5,897 nucleotides of DNA from assembly GCA_021161135.1 (NCBI GenBank), contig JAGHBD010000031.1, positions 1-5,897 of the forward strand, in the 5' to 3' direction. Origin of the DNA: Thermoplasmata archaeon. GTDB lineage: Archaea; Thermoplasmatota; E2; UBA202; JdFR-43. Positions 1 through 5,897 of this stretch are shown in pieces; the first letter of the stretch is position 1, and each line of letters starts with the position of its first letter. Position numbers and translations under genes: made by a program. Under the pieces are notes generated by a model. It had not been told where the DNA came from, did not search any database, and saw only the letters and a list, made by a program, of their open reading frames with translations.

Positions 1-26
1 TATATATGCTGCCTGCTTGGACAAGT

Positions 27-33
27 GGAGGGG
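27..33 (+). promoter_or_regulatory. Shine-Dalgarno site deciding the start of the first gene
   Basis: GGAGGGG lies six bases before GTG 40 and overlaps or abuts the alternative in-frame starts GTG 25 and ATG 34. It therefore supports initiation at 40. The resulting protein begins directly with a basic n-region and hydrophobic core, as expected for a signal peptide. Confidence 0.7.
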
Positions 34-39
34 ATGATT

Positions 40-687
40 GTGGATATAAGAAAGAAAATATTGTTGGTAGGTGTGGGTATAGCTGTGCTATCAGCGGCGA
101 TAGCAACACAATATGCAACGATATCAATGGGCTATGAATTCAGCGTGGTACATCCATCCGAGGGCTTTATAAGATTTGTTGCCCTTGATAACGCAACAGA
201 TGGACATAGATTGCTTCGAGTAAATAGTACAACAGGAAATATGGTTCTAAAATTTGGAGATATTCCAAAGGGGATGAACAAAACATATACGGCAGCATTT
301 GCAATAGTAAATGAAGAAGGCTTCCCGGTGAATATTACAGGGGTGAGTGTTAACGGAAGCGGGGCAAGTTATGTGAGAATATGGCTTCATTCAGATGCAA
401 CAAAAGATGCAACATCTGATACAAATGTGCTTTTGTGGAATGGGGCAGCGGTTTCTGGCTACTGGGTTCTTGCCGCCGGAAACAATAATGTGACAAATAT
501 GAATGGAGCATCAACAGCCACTCCATGGGATACAGATGATAATATAAGGTATGCTGCTGGCACTCCAACGGCGACGAGCGGTTCAACAGATTTTGTGTGG
601 GTGCAGATTTCCATTGATACACGAGGTGCAGCAATGGGAGATTATGATGACGGCTACATAGAATTCCACTTTACATCAGAGGTGTAA
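40..687 (+). CDS. Small secreted beta-rich surface protein, TasA/camelysin/DUF1102-like (SipW-dependent type)
   Basis: Probable exported subunit of an extracellular filament or matrix, 215 residues. The GTG at 40 is preferred over GTG 25 and ATG 34 because GGAGGGG at 27-33 lies at proper distance only from it. The N-terminus is basic (R4, K5, K6), followed by a hydrophobic stretch at about 7-22 and a possible A-I-A cleavage site after residue 22. The mature part has alternating beta-strand-like segments and no C-terminal anchor. The segment GNMVLKFGDIPKGMNK leading into AFAIVNEEGFPVNITGV resembles the pattern of TasA, camelysin and archaeal DUF1102 proteins, where a strand and a glycine turn precede a strand ending in an N-x-G turn. 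Six N-x-S/T sequons fit an exterior location. A signal peptidase gene lies downstream, as SipW does near tasA. The coding call is strong; the family call rests on pattern only and could be another beta-sandwich surface protein. Confidence 0.85.
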   Translation: MDIRKKILLVGVGIAVLSAAIATQYATISMGYEFSVVHPSEGFIRFVALDNATDGHRLLRVNSTTGNMVLKFGDIPKGMNKTYTAAFAIVNEEGFPVNITGVSVNGSGASYVRIWLHSDATKDATSDTNVLLWNGAAVSGYWVLAAGNNNVTNMNGASTATPWDTDDNIRYAAGTPTATSGSTDFVWVQISIDTRGAAMGDYDDGYIEFHFTSEV

Positions 688-704
688 TCCCACCTCTTTC
701 CTCT
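678..704 (+). terminator. Hairpin over the stop codon of the first gene, possible terminator or attenuator
   Basis: AGAGGTG (678-684) and CACCTCT (691-697) are perfect inverse complements, giving a 7-bp stem with a 6-base loop that contains the TAA stop. A pyrimidine-rich tract with short T runs follows to about 710. Archaeal termination mainly needs T-rich tracts, so full or partial termination here is plausible. It would let the first gene be expressed more than the downstream operon. The stem is short and the T runs are interrupted by C, so the call is tentative. Confidence 0.4.
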
Positions 705-716
705 TTCATTAATATC

Positions 717-803
717 ATGAGTGCGAGGAAGAAAATTCTGCTGCTGATAGGTATTTCAATTATATTTGGAACTTTGATGGCGATAGTTGTGCAAATTAAA
801 TAG
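717..803 (+). CDS. Possible 28-residue single-pass membrane peptide
   Basis: An ATG-initiated frame encodes MSARKKILLLIGISIIFGTL and eight more residues ending in QIK. It has a basic start followed by about 20 hydrophobic residues. Its beginning parallels that of the first gene product (R-K-K-I-L-L, then G about three residues on). The stop codon TAG (801-803) is one base before the ATG of the large surface-protein gene, an arrangement suited to translational coupling, and that gene has no clear Shine-Dalgarno site of its own. Against it, no Shine-Dalgarno site precedes ATG 717, the frame is short, and the same bases could be a promoter region. Alternatives are a small membrane partner, a leader peptide, or the remnant N-terminus of a duplicated copy of the first gene. 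Confidence 0.4.
   Translation: MSARKKILLLIGISIIFGTLMAIVVQIK
760..767 (+). promoter_or_regulatory. Candidate TATA box for the downstream operon
   Basis: TTATATTT would place transcription start roughly 25 bases downstream, near 788-792, giving a short leader before ATG 805. No convincing purine-rich BRE precedes it. In an AT-rich genome such a match is common, and it lies inside the possible small ORF, so the two readings compete. Confidence 0.25.
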
Positions 804-804
804 A

Positions 805-3123
805 ATGAAAAAAGAATTGGCAATACTTACCATAATTGCAACATTTGCCTTTTTTATGAGCAGTGTGTATCTTCATGCTACCGAATATGCATGGCTTGGA
901 ACAGATTATGGCTTTTCCGTTGTTGGAGGATTAATAAAATGGATAACAACTACACAGGCAGATTTTGAGTGTAGCGGAAATGCCAATAGAAGCCATGTTG
1001 ATATTCAAAGCAGCCCAGGAGATGTTATTTTGGAGAAAAAAATTGCATGGAAAACATGGTGGAATCTATCATGGAAATATAGGCTCAAGATAAATGTGAC
1101 TAATAGAGCAGGAACAAATCTTACAGATTATCAGATCCTCATAATTCTTACTCCAGAAACATTCAATTACAGTAAAGCAAATTCAGATGGAAGCGATATT
1201 CGATTCACGCTGCAAAAATTCAATGGCGAAGAAGAGCTATCGTACTGGATTGAAGAATGGAATGTTTCTGGAATATCAAAAATATGGGTTAAGGTGACAG
1301 AAATTCCAGATACCAATGCCACCATATACATGTATTATGGAAATAAAGATGCGGAAAGCAAATCAGATGGAGCAGAGACTTTCATATTCTTCGATGATTT
1401 CGAAAATTCTTTACCATGGAATGAAAGTGGGCTATGGCACACAACATCAAAAAGATGGCACAGCAGCAACCATTCAAAATGGTATGGTCAGGAAATTACG
1501 AATAATTATGATACTGGTGCTCGAAATTACGGCAGCTCGATTTCTCCACAATTCAATGGCTCTGGCAATATGAAACTTGAAATATGGTTCTGGAGAGAAG
1601 TTGAGAGTTATGCAGGGGCGTATGATCAAACCATAATATATGATAGTGTTGATGGCACAACGTGGAATGAAATATGGTATAATGACTCTAGCCATGCTTC
1701 CGATGCTCAATGGAAATTTTTGAGTATAGACATGACAGCCAATGCAAAATACATCAGATTCTATTTCGACACCATAGATGCTTTTTATAACGACTACTGG
1801 GGGTGGTTTATAGATGATGTGAGAATTCGCAAATATGTTGAACCCGAGCCCATCATAAATTTTGGAAACGAAGAATCCATGCAATGCTGGACAGATTATT
1901 TTGGTGGCGACGCAGCAGTGGGGCGAGAAAGAAATGTGAGTATCGAAAATGGAGATGTAGTGTTTCCTTCTCATTCAGCACACACATATGATTTTTCATT
2001 TAATGCTGGCTTCGATAGATGGGCATATCGTTATCAGGCATTTAATAATCCTCCATCTGACGATTCCACTCCATCCATTTCTTTTACTGCCTCTCAGTAT
2101 GCATATATTGCAGCAGACGATGCAATCATGCAAGAAGATTTTGCAGGCAATGGAGGATATGCTGCTCATCGCTTTGTTTTCCAGATAGAGGAAAATGTGA
2201 GCGATATAGAAAGCATAAACATTTTGTGGAATGGCATAGGAAGTAATGAAGGCTGGTTATCAGGATATGACGGAGCCTCGCTTTATATATGGAATTATTC
2301 CTCCGCCAGTTACGAGCTGCTTGCCTCAACATCAGTAGGATATGAAACAAATCTTGTTGCCACGATTTATAATGCTTCACATTTTGTAGACGATAGCCAT
2401 CGCATTATCCTTCTTGTGGAACAAAATATGTATTCAGTGAGATGGTGGGGCGGTTTTTTCCTTACATTATCTCATCTTGCAACAGATTATATATGCATCA
2501 ATGTGAGTCTCAACGCTGCTGATGGCATTGTGGAGTCATTGCCTATTTCCCCAGAAAATCTTGCCGAGTGGAGAGAATTTTATGCTCATGTTACCATTTC
2601 AGCAGGCGTTAATGTGACATTTAAAATATTAAATGCAAGTAATAACGAGGTGATATGCAATATAAGTTATGAAGAGGCAGAAAACGGCTATGACATTTCT
2701 TTCATTAACTCGTCTTCAATAAAATTGTGTGTAGAATTTACATCTAATGGTTCTGGAACCGCCACATTGCATGAATGGGGTGTTTCATGGATAGCCGCTT
2801 ACTATTCACATGGCTATCTCATATCCTGCATTCATGATACGGGCAATGCAACAGATTTTGCAACCATTTCATGGAATGCCACATTGCCCAACGCAACTTC
2901 AGTGAAATTCCAGATAGCAAGTTCTATTGATGGCATAAACTGGACAGAATTTGTTGGTCCAGATGGAAGCAATTTAAGTTACTATATCTCCAGTGGGGAG
3001 GAAATATGGAATGGGCATGATGGTGCAAGATATATCAAATATATTGCTTATCTGGAAACTTCTCAGCCTTCAACAACTCCTGTGCTACATGATGTTACAA
3101 TATCATATTATGGAGGTGGATGA
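805..3123 (+). CDS. Large multidomain surface protein with DUF2341 module
   Basis: Probable exported, glycosylated surface or adhesin-like protein of 772 residues. ATG 805 is preferred to TTG 787 because it starts at a basic n-region (MKKE) before a hydrophobic core at 5-23; a likely cleavage lies after A25. Residues about 88-180 match DUF2341 (WKYRLKINVTN, the central SDIRFT, the ending IYMYYGN). Residues about 195-343 resemble a MAM/lectin-type jelly roll, from FFDDFE to GWFIDDVRI. Residues 362-565 form an unassigned beta-rich region. Residues 566-664 and 665-770 look like two beta-sandwich modules; the last contains VKFQIASS, EFVGPDG and TPVLHDVTISY, a pattern I associate with archaeal surface proteins. 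About 26 N-x-S/T sequons and six cysteines occur. There is no C-terminal membrane helix or sorting tail, so it is either released or kept by an uncleaved N-terminus. Ligand and exact function are unknown. Confidence 0.92.
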   Translation: MKKELAILTIIATFAFFMSSVYLHATEYAWLGTDYGFSVVGGLIKWITTTQADFECSGNANRSHVDIQSSPGDVILEKKIAWKTWWNLSWKYRLKINVTNRAGTNLTDYQILIILTPETFNYSKANSDGSDIRFTLQKFNGEEELSYWIEEWNVSGISKIWVKVTEIPDTNATIYMYYGNKDAESKSDGAETFIFFDDFENSLPWNESGLWHTTSKRWHSSNHSKWYGQEITNNYDTGARNYGSSISPQFNGSGNMKLEIWFWREVESYAGAYDQTIIYDSVDGTTWNEIWYNDSSHASDAQWKFLSIDMTANAKYIRFYFDTIDAFYNDYWGWFIDDVRIRKYVEPEPIINFGNEESMQCWTDYFGGDAAVGRERNVSIENGDVVFPSHSAHTYDFSFNAGFDRWAYRYQAFNNPPSDDSTPSISFTASQYAYIAADDAIMQEDFAGNGGYAAHRFVFQIEENVSDIESINILWNGIGSNEGWLSGYDGASLYIWNYSSASYELLASTSVGYETNLVATIYNASHFVDDSHRIILLVEQNMYSVRWWGGFFLTLSHLATDYICINVSLNAADGIVESLPISPENLAEWREFYAHVTISAGVNVTFKILNASNNEVICNISYEEAENGYDISFINSSSIKLCVEFTSNGSGTATLHEWGVSWIAAYYSHGYLISCIHDTGNATDFATISWNATLPNATSVKFQIASSIDGINWTEFVGPDGSNLSYYISSGEEIWNGHDGARYIKYIAYLETSQPSTTPVLHDVTISYYGGG
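3112..3118 (+). promoter_or_regulatory. Shine-Dalgarno site for the signal peptidase gene
   Basis: GGAGGTG lies inside the last codons of the surface-protein gene, where it encodes the final glycines. It is one base from ATG 3120 and four bases from ATG 3123. The longer spacing favours ATG 3123, although the two starts differ by a single methionine. Confidence 0.75.
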
Positions 3124-4724
3124 TGCTCATAAAGGGAAAATTTAACAAAACAGCAAATATGAAAAATGTAATCGGCAACCTTATATTTGTTGTTATCCTC
3201 ATTATTATAATTGCGAGATTTGCAACTGTTTTTAATGGAGCAACATTTCCTGCAAATGTTATTGCCTCCTCTTCCATGGAGCCAGTGCTTAAAAAAGGAG
3301 ATATTGTTATCTGGATACCCGCCTCAATGGATGACGTAAGGGAAGGAGACATTGTTGTTTATAGAAGCATATATGGGCACATTGTTATCCATAGAGTTGT
3401 AGAGAAGCGTGACGGGGGCCTTATTACAAAAGGCGATGCAAACAACTACACTGATCAATCAGGCCCGCATGTGCCAGAGCCGATAGTAAGGAAACAGAAC
3501 CTCCTTGGAAAAGTCATTATGGTTAAAAATACGCCTCTCAAGATTCCTTTCATAGGCAACTTTTGGCTTTTGTTAAAGAGGCTTGCAGCGGTGCTGGCGG
3601 AGCCTCTTCGCTATAGCCATGGAAATGGGGAAAAATTCGTTATATTCCTGCCTTTTATATTCTCCCTCTCCTTCTTCATGCTACTCCTTATTTTCTGGTT
3701 GCCAAATGGAAGGAATATGGAACAAAAACTTCATGAACTTATTTTCGGACCAGAGAAAGTTTCTGCTGCACAACTTTTGCGTTATATCTTGCTTATATTC
3801 ATTCCTTTTCTTCTCCTATCCTCCTTTTTTGCCTATGATTCTATGGAACTTAATGGAAAAAAAGAATTTCCTGTTTTCAATCCATCATTGCTTAGCGTAA
3901 AGGGATTTTCATTTATTGAAGGTGGAAACGCAAGCACAGAAGAAAAAATATTCAAGCTTAAGGGGGGAGAGGTAAGAATGATAAAAGTAAATGGGGAGGG
4001 TGGTAAGGTTTTTATTTACTCATCTCCTTACTGGCTTTTTATTCCAGATAAAATAATGGGGGCTTTTTATTCATTAGGAGCTAAAGCAGCTGTTTGCCTC
4101 TCATCTCTTCTTGCCTCTCTTATAATGTCTATCCTTACCTTCATTCTTCTTATTGCAATATCTTTTACCATTGAAAGAATTATTTTATTCCGCTCCTATG
4201 TTTCCTTTCTGGCTCTTAAACACCATGTAAAATTTATACCAATTTACAGAATATTTGCGAGGATAAAAAGCAAAATAAATATATTCGGTGAACAGATGAA
4301 GAATATGCTGATATGGATGGAGGCTCTTGGCGGAAGCAATAAGAGGGTGCTGATACTTTCTTTATCCACTATAGCTTTTCTTCCTCTCATTATAAAAGGT
4401 GCTATTGGTCTCCTCTACACCCTGTTCTTTTCCTCAATTGCACTTTCCATGCTCATATATTTTGCAGGATGCAGATTTAAAAATGAAATTGCCCTTGCTG
4501 CCTTAATTTCCTCGACAATCATTTCCTCCGCTTTTATGTTTAAAATATTTTATTATGGTGAGGAAACATTTGTGGCATTCCTTCAATATATTGCCATCTT
4601 CTTCATTCTCTTACTTCTTATTCTCTTTTTGCAATTTATGATAATGCTCCTCTGCATTACACTGGTTCATTTAATCAGAGAGAGGTTTGATCCTGCAGCT
4701 CTGCTGGAGGTGTGTGATATATGA
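3123..4724 (+). CDS. Archaeal signal peptidase I (S26B, SipW/Sec11 type) with multi-pass membrane extension
   Basis: Membrane serine protease expected to remove signal peptides on the outer face of the membrane; 533 residues. Helix 1 spans about 16-36. The catalytic Ser51 sits in SSSMEPVLKKGD. Box D reads GHIVIHRVV with His90 where bacterial enzymes carry Lys, and ITKGDANNYTD supplies Asp105 and Asp111. This is the archaeal/ER/SipW type of active site. The catalytic part ends near 150, close to the usual full length of archaeal enzymes. The remaining 380 residues carry helices near 172-193, 218-238, 322-350, 409-424, 427-449, 456-477 and 484-518, with an exterior loop at 239-312 and basic cytoplasmic stretches (351-408) that fit the positive-inside rule. 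I do not recognise the extension. It overlaps the upstream gene by one base and the downstream gene by four. The likely substrates are the two neighbouring secreted proteins (inference). Confidence 0.93.
   Translation: MLIKGKFNKTANMKNVIGNLIFVVILIIIIARFATVFNGATFPANVIASSSMEPVLKKGDIVIWIPASMDDVREGDIVVYRSIYGHIVIHRVVEKRDGGLITKGDANNYTDQSGPHVPEPIVRKQNLLGKVIMVKNTPLKIPFIGNFWLLLKRLAAVLAEPLRYSHGNGEKFVIFLPFIFSLSFFMLLLIFWLPNGRNMEQKLHELIFGPEKVSAAQLLRYILLIFIPFLLLSSFFAYDSMELNGKKEFPVFNPSLLSVKGFSFIEGGNASTEEKIFKLKGGEVRMIKVNGEGGKVFIYSSPYWLFIPDKIMGAFYSLGAKAAVCLSSLLASLIMSILTFILLIAISFTIERIILFRSYVSFLALKHHVKFIPIYRIFARIKSKINIFGEQMKNMLIWMEALGGSNKRVLILSLSTIAFLPLIIKGAIGLLYTLFFSSIALSMLIYFAGCRFKNEIALAALISSTIISSAFMFKIFYYGEETFVAFLQYIAIFFILLLLILFLQFMIMLLCITLVHLIRERFDPAALLEVCDI
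4706..4712 (+). promoter_or_regulatory. Shine-Dalgarno site for the sensor-kinase gene
   Basis: GGAGGTG within the end of the signal peptidase gene lies eight bases before ATG 4721. That ATG overlaps the upstream TGA as ATGA, so the two genes should be translated from one transcript. Confidence 0.75.
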
Positions 4725-5897
4725 ATGCATATTGGAAAATCAGAAGAGCAATAATATCCTTAAAAAGAAGAATAAGATTCTGGCTTGACAAAAGAAAAAG
4801 AGCAGAAAAGAGAATAGTTGGGTTGCCTGTTTATTTCGAGGACACTGGCGAGAGGGTTGGAGTGGTAAAAAAAGTAATAAGAAATAGCCTTGGAGAAGAA
4901 ATAGGGTATGAAATAGAGGATGAAAGTGGCAGAGCTATTTACTTTCCATCTGATGCATTTGAAAAGAGTAAAAGAGGGCTTATTTTTGCCCCACTATGGT
5001 ATTCAGAGGGCTTAAAACTTGTTGCTGAACTTGAAGGCAAAACAAAAATGCCAGATATTCATGAACTTATTCTGCAAAGTGAGTTAGGAAAAGAAGAAAT
5101 GTACAGAATGGTAGTTAAAAAATACCCAGAAATAAGAAAATATGTGGAAGAAGTTCTTTTATTGAAGGAATCCTTAATGAGCAGAATAAATGATTTAGAA
5201 ACGAAAATTTTAAAGTTGAGGAAGGAACTTGTTGATTTATCCGGGAAAAGGTTGTTAAAAGAAATTGGGAGGAAAGAATTTGCTGAAAAGGTTATAGAGG
5301 CAAGAAGAGAGATGAGAATCGCAGAAATAGGAATAAAAAGATGCAGAGAGTTGCTACTCAGGATAGATAAAATACCCTTCCTGCCTAAAAAGATGGAGGA
5401 GGAAGAATTCATAAGCATAAGGAAATTACTTCATAGCATCCCAGTAGGTATCGTTATACTCGATGAAAATTGTAGAGTAATCGGTGCTAACGAACATGTG
5501 GAAGCACATTTTGGATACAGCAAAGAAGAGATGGTGGGTAAATATTTCACTGAATTTGTTGTTGTTAAGGATAGAGAAAAAATAATGGATGCTAATGAGA
5601 GAATATTTGAAGGGAGTGAAAGCGAAGAAATTGAATTTGAGTTTGTTGATAGCTATGGGGTGCATCATATATTGTATGGACGATTTACCGGCATGTCTCA
5701 AGATGGAGAGAAAATAAGTGTGCTAGCACTTCAATCTAAAGAGGAGGCAAAAGGATTGAAAAAAATATTTTCAGAAAGAGTTGCACATCTTTTTCTAAAT
5801 CCTCTTTCAATTGCTCAGGGATATCTGCATCTGCTAAATGAGGAAAAGTATGGAGAGCTTACTGACGAGCAGAAGAAACAGCTTGTGGCAATAGAAA
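4721..5897 (+). CDS. PRC-barrel/coiled-coil (CdvA-like), PAS and HisKA-like sensor protein, 3' partial
   Basis: Probable cytoplasmic sensor histidine kinase; 392 residues are visible and the frame runs off the window, so the ATPase domain would lie beyond it. Residues 1-31 are strikingly basic (13 K/R) and may form an amphipathic helix touching the membrane. Residues 32-104 look like a PRC-barrel (IVGLPVYFEDTGERVGVV, then YFPSDAF). Residues about 115-225 are charged helix with coiled-coil character. PRC-barrel plus coiled coil is the layout of the archaeal division protein CdvA. Residues about 232-340 resemble a PAS domain (LLHSIPVGIVILDENCRVIG, then GYSKEEMVGK). Residues 348-392 match a HisKA dimerisation helix, with His356 in VAHLFLNPLSIAQGYLHLL. 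The residue after His is Leu instead of the usual Glu or Asp, so kinase activity is uncertain. No transmembrane helix is present. The coding call is strong, kinase family fairly sure, CdvA kinship moderate. Confidence 0.88.
   Translation, partial: MNAYWKIRRAIISLKRRIRFWLDKRKRAEKRIVGLPVYFEDTGERVGVVKKVIRNSLGEEIGYEIEDESGRAIYFPSDAFEKSKRGLIFAPLWYSEGLKLVAELEGKTKMPDIHELILQSELGKEEMYRMVVKKYPEIRKYVEEVLLLKESLMSRINDLETKILKLRKELVDLSGKRLLKEIGRKEFAEKVIEARREMRIAEIGIKRCRELLLRIDKIPFLPKKMEEEEFISIRKLLHSIPVGIVILDENCRVIGANEHVEAHFGYSKEEMVGKYFTEFVVVKDREKIMDANERIFEGSESEEIEFEFVDSYGVHHILYGRFTGMSQDGEKISVLALQSKEEAKGLKKIFSERVAHLFLNPLSIAQGYLHLLNEEKYGELTDEQKKQLVAIE

Noticed and set aside
1..7. TATATAT as a promoter TATA box for the first gene
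   Set aside because: The expected transcription start would fall at or after about position 27, cutting into the Shine-Dalgarno site, and upstream sequence needed to judge a BRE is missing.
25..39. Upstream GTG 25 or ATG 34 as the start of the first gene
   Set aside because: The Shine-Dalgarno sequence at 27-33 would fall inside or directly against these starts, and GTG 40 gives a cleaner signal peptide.
40..150. Type IV pilin (class III) signal peptide in the first gene
   Set aside because: The basic residues are followed by the hydrophobic core without the typical prepilin-peptidase site (G or A before the core with Glu at +5), and the neighbour is a signal peptidase I, not a prepilin peptidase.
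787..804. TTG 787 as the start of the large surface protein
   Set aside because: It has no Shine-Dalgarno site, adds six residues before the basic n-region, and ATG 805 is a stronger codon right after the small ORF stop.
1474..1974. Antisense open frame of 166 codons within the large surface-protein gene
   Set aside because: It lies wholly opposite a convincing coding gene, has no ribosome site and no recognisable protein features; it reflects codon bias of the sense strand.
5059..5701. Two antisense open frames opposite the sensor gene
   Set aside because: The + strand frame is continuous with coherent coiled-coil and PAS features, while the antisense products are low-complexity and featureless.
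1..5897. tRNA, rRNA, CRISPR array, insertion sequence or attachment site
   Set aside because: No regular spaced repeats, terminal inverted repeats, transposase motifs or RNA-gene landmarks were seen; nearly all of the window is protein coding on one strand.

Overview
The window looks archaeal, most likely euryarchaeal and perhaps Thermoplasmatota-like. It is AT-rich and dense on the + strand, arginine is mostly AGA/AGG, and strong GGAGGTG-type Shine-Dalgarno sites precede overlapping genes. The signal peptidase has the archaeal/eukaryotic Ser-His active site, and DUF2341-type surface modules occur. The lineage is an inference from these traits; no rRNA or tRNA is present.

Layout, all on the + strand: (1) 40-687, a small secreted beta-rich protein with an N-terminal signal/anchor, resembling the SipW-dependent TasA/camelysin/DUF1102 type of filament or matrix subunit. 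(2) 678-704, a hairpin over its stop codon followed by a pyrimidine-rich tract, a candidate full or partial terminator. (3) 717-803, a possible 28-residue membrane peptide whose start resembles that of gene 1; this stretch also holds a weak TATA-like candidate. (4) 805-3123, a 772-residue, sequon-rich multidomain surface protein with a DUF2341 module. (5) 3123-4724, an archaeal signal peptidase I whose catalytic domain is followed by a long multi-pass membrane extension. (6) 4721 to the window end, a cytoplasmic histidine-kinase-like protein with a PRC-barrel plus coiled-coil (CdvA-like) N-terminus, a PAS domain and the start of a HisKA-like helix; it is cut by the window end.

Genes 4, 5 and 6 overlap by 1 and 4 bases, so they almost certainly form one operon. 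Genes 1 and 4 share an alignable segment at their probable signal-peptide cleavage sites (A-T-[QE]-Y-A, five residues, Y-x-F-S-V-V), although their remainders differ. The simplest model is a dedicated cell-surface or extracellular-matrix locus: a small abundant subunit, a large probably glycosylated adhesin-like partner, their own signal peptidase, and a co-transcribed sensor that may link surface assembly to cell state. That model is an inference. The gene order, overlaps, motif and domain architectures are visible in the sequence.
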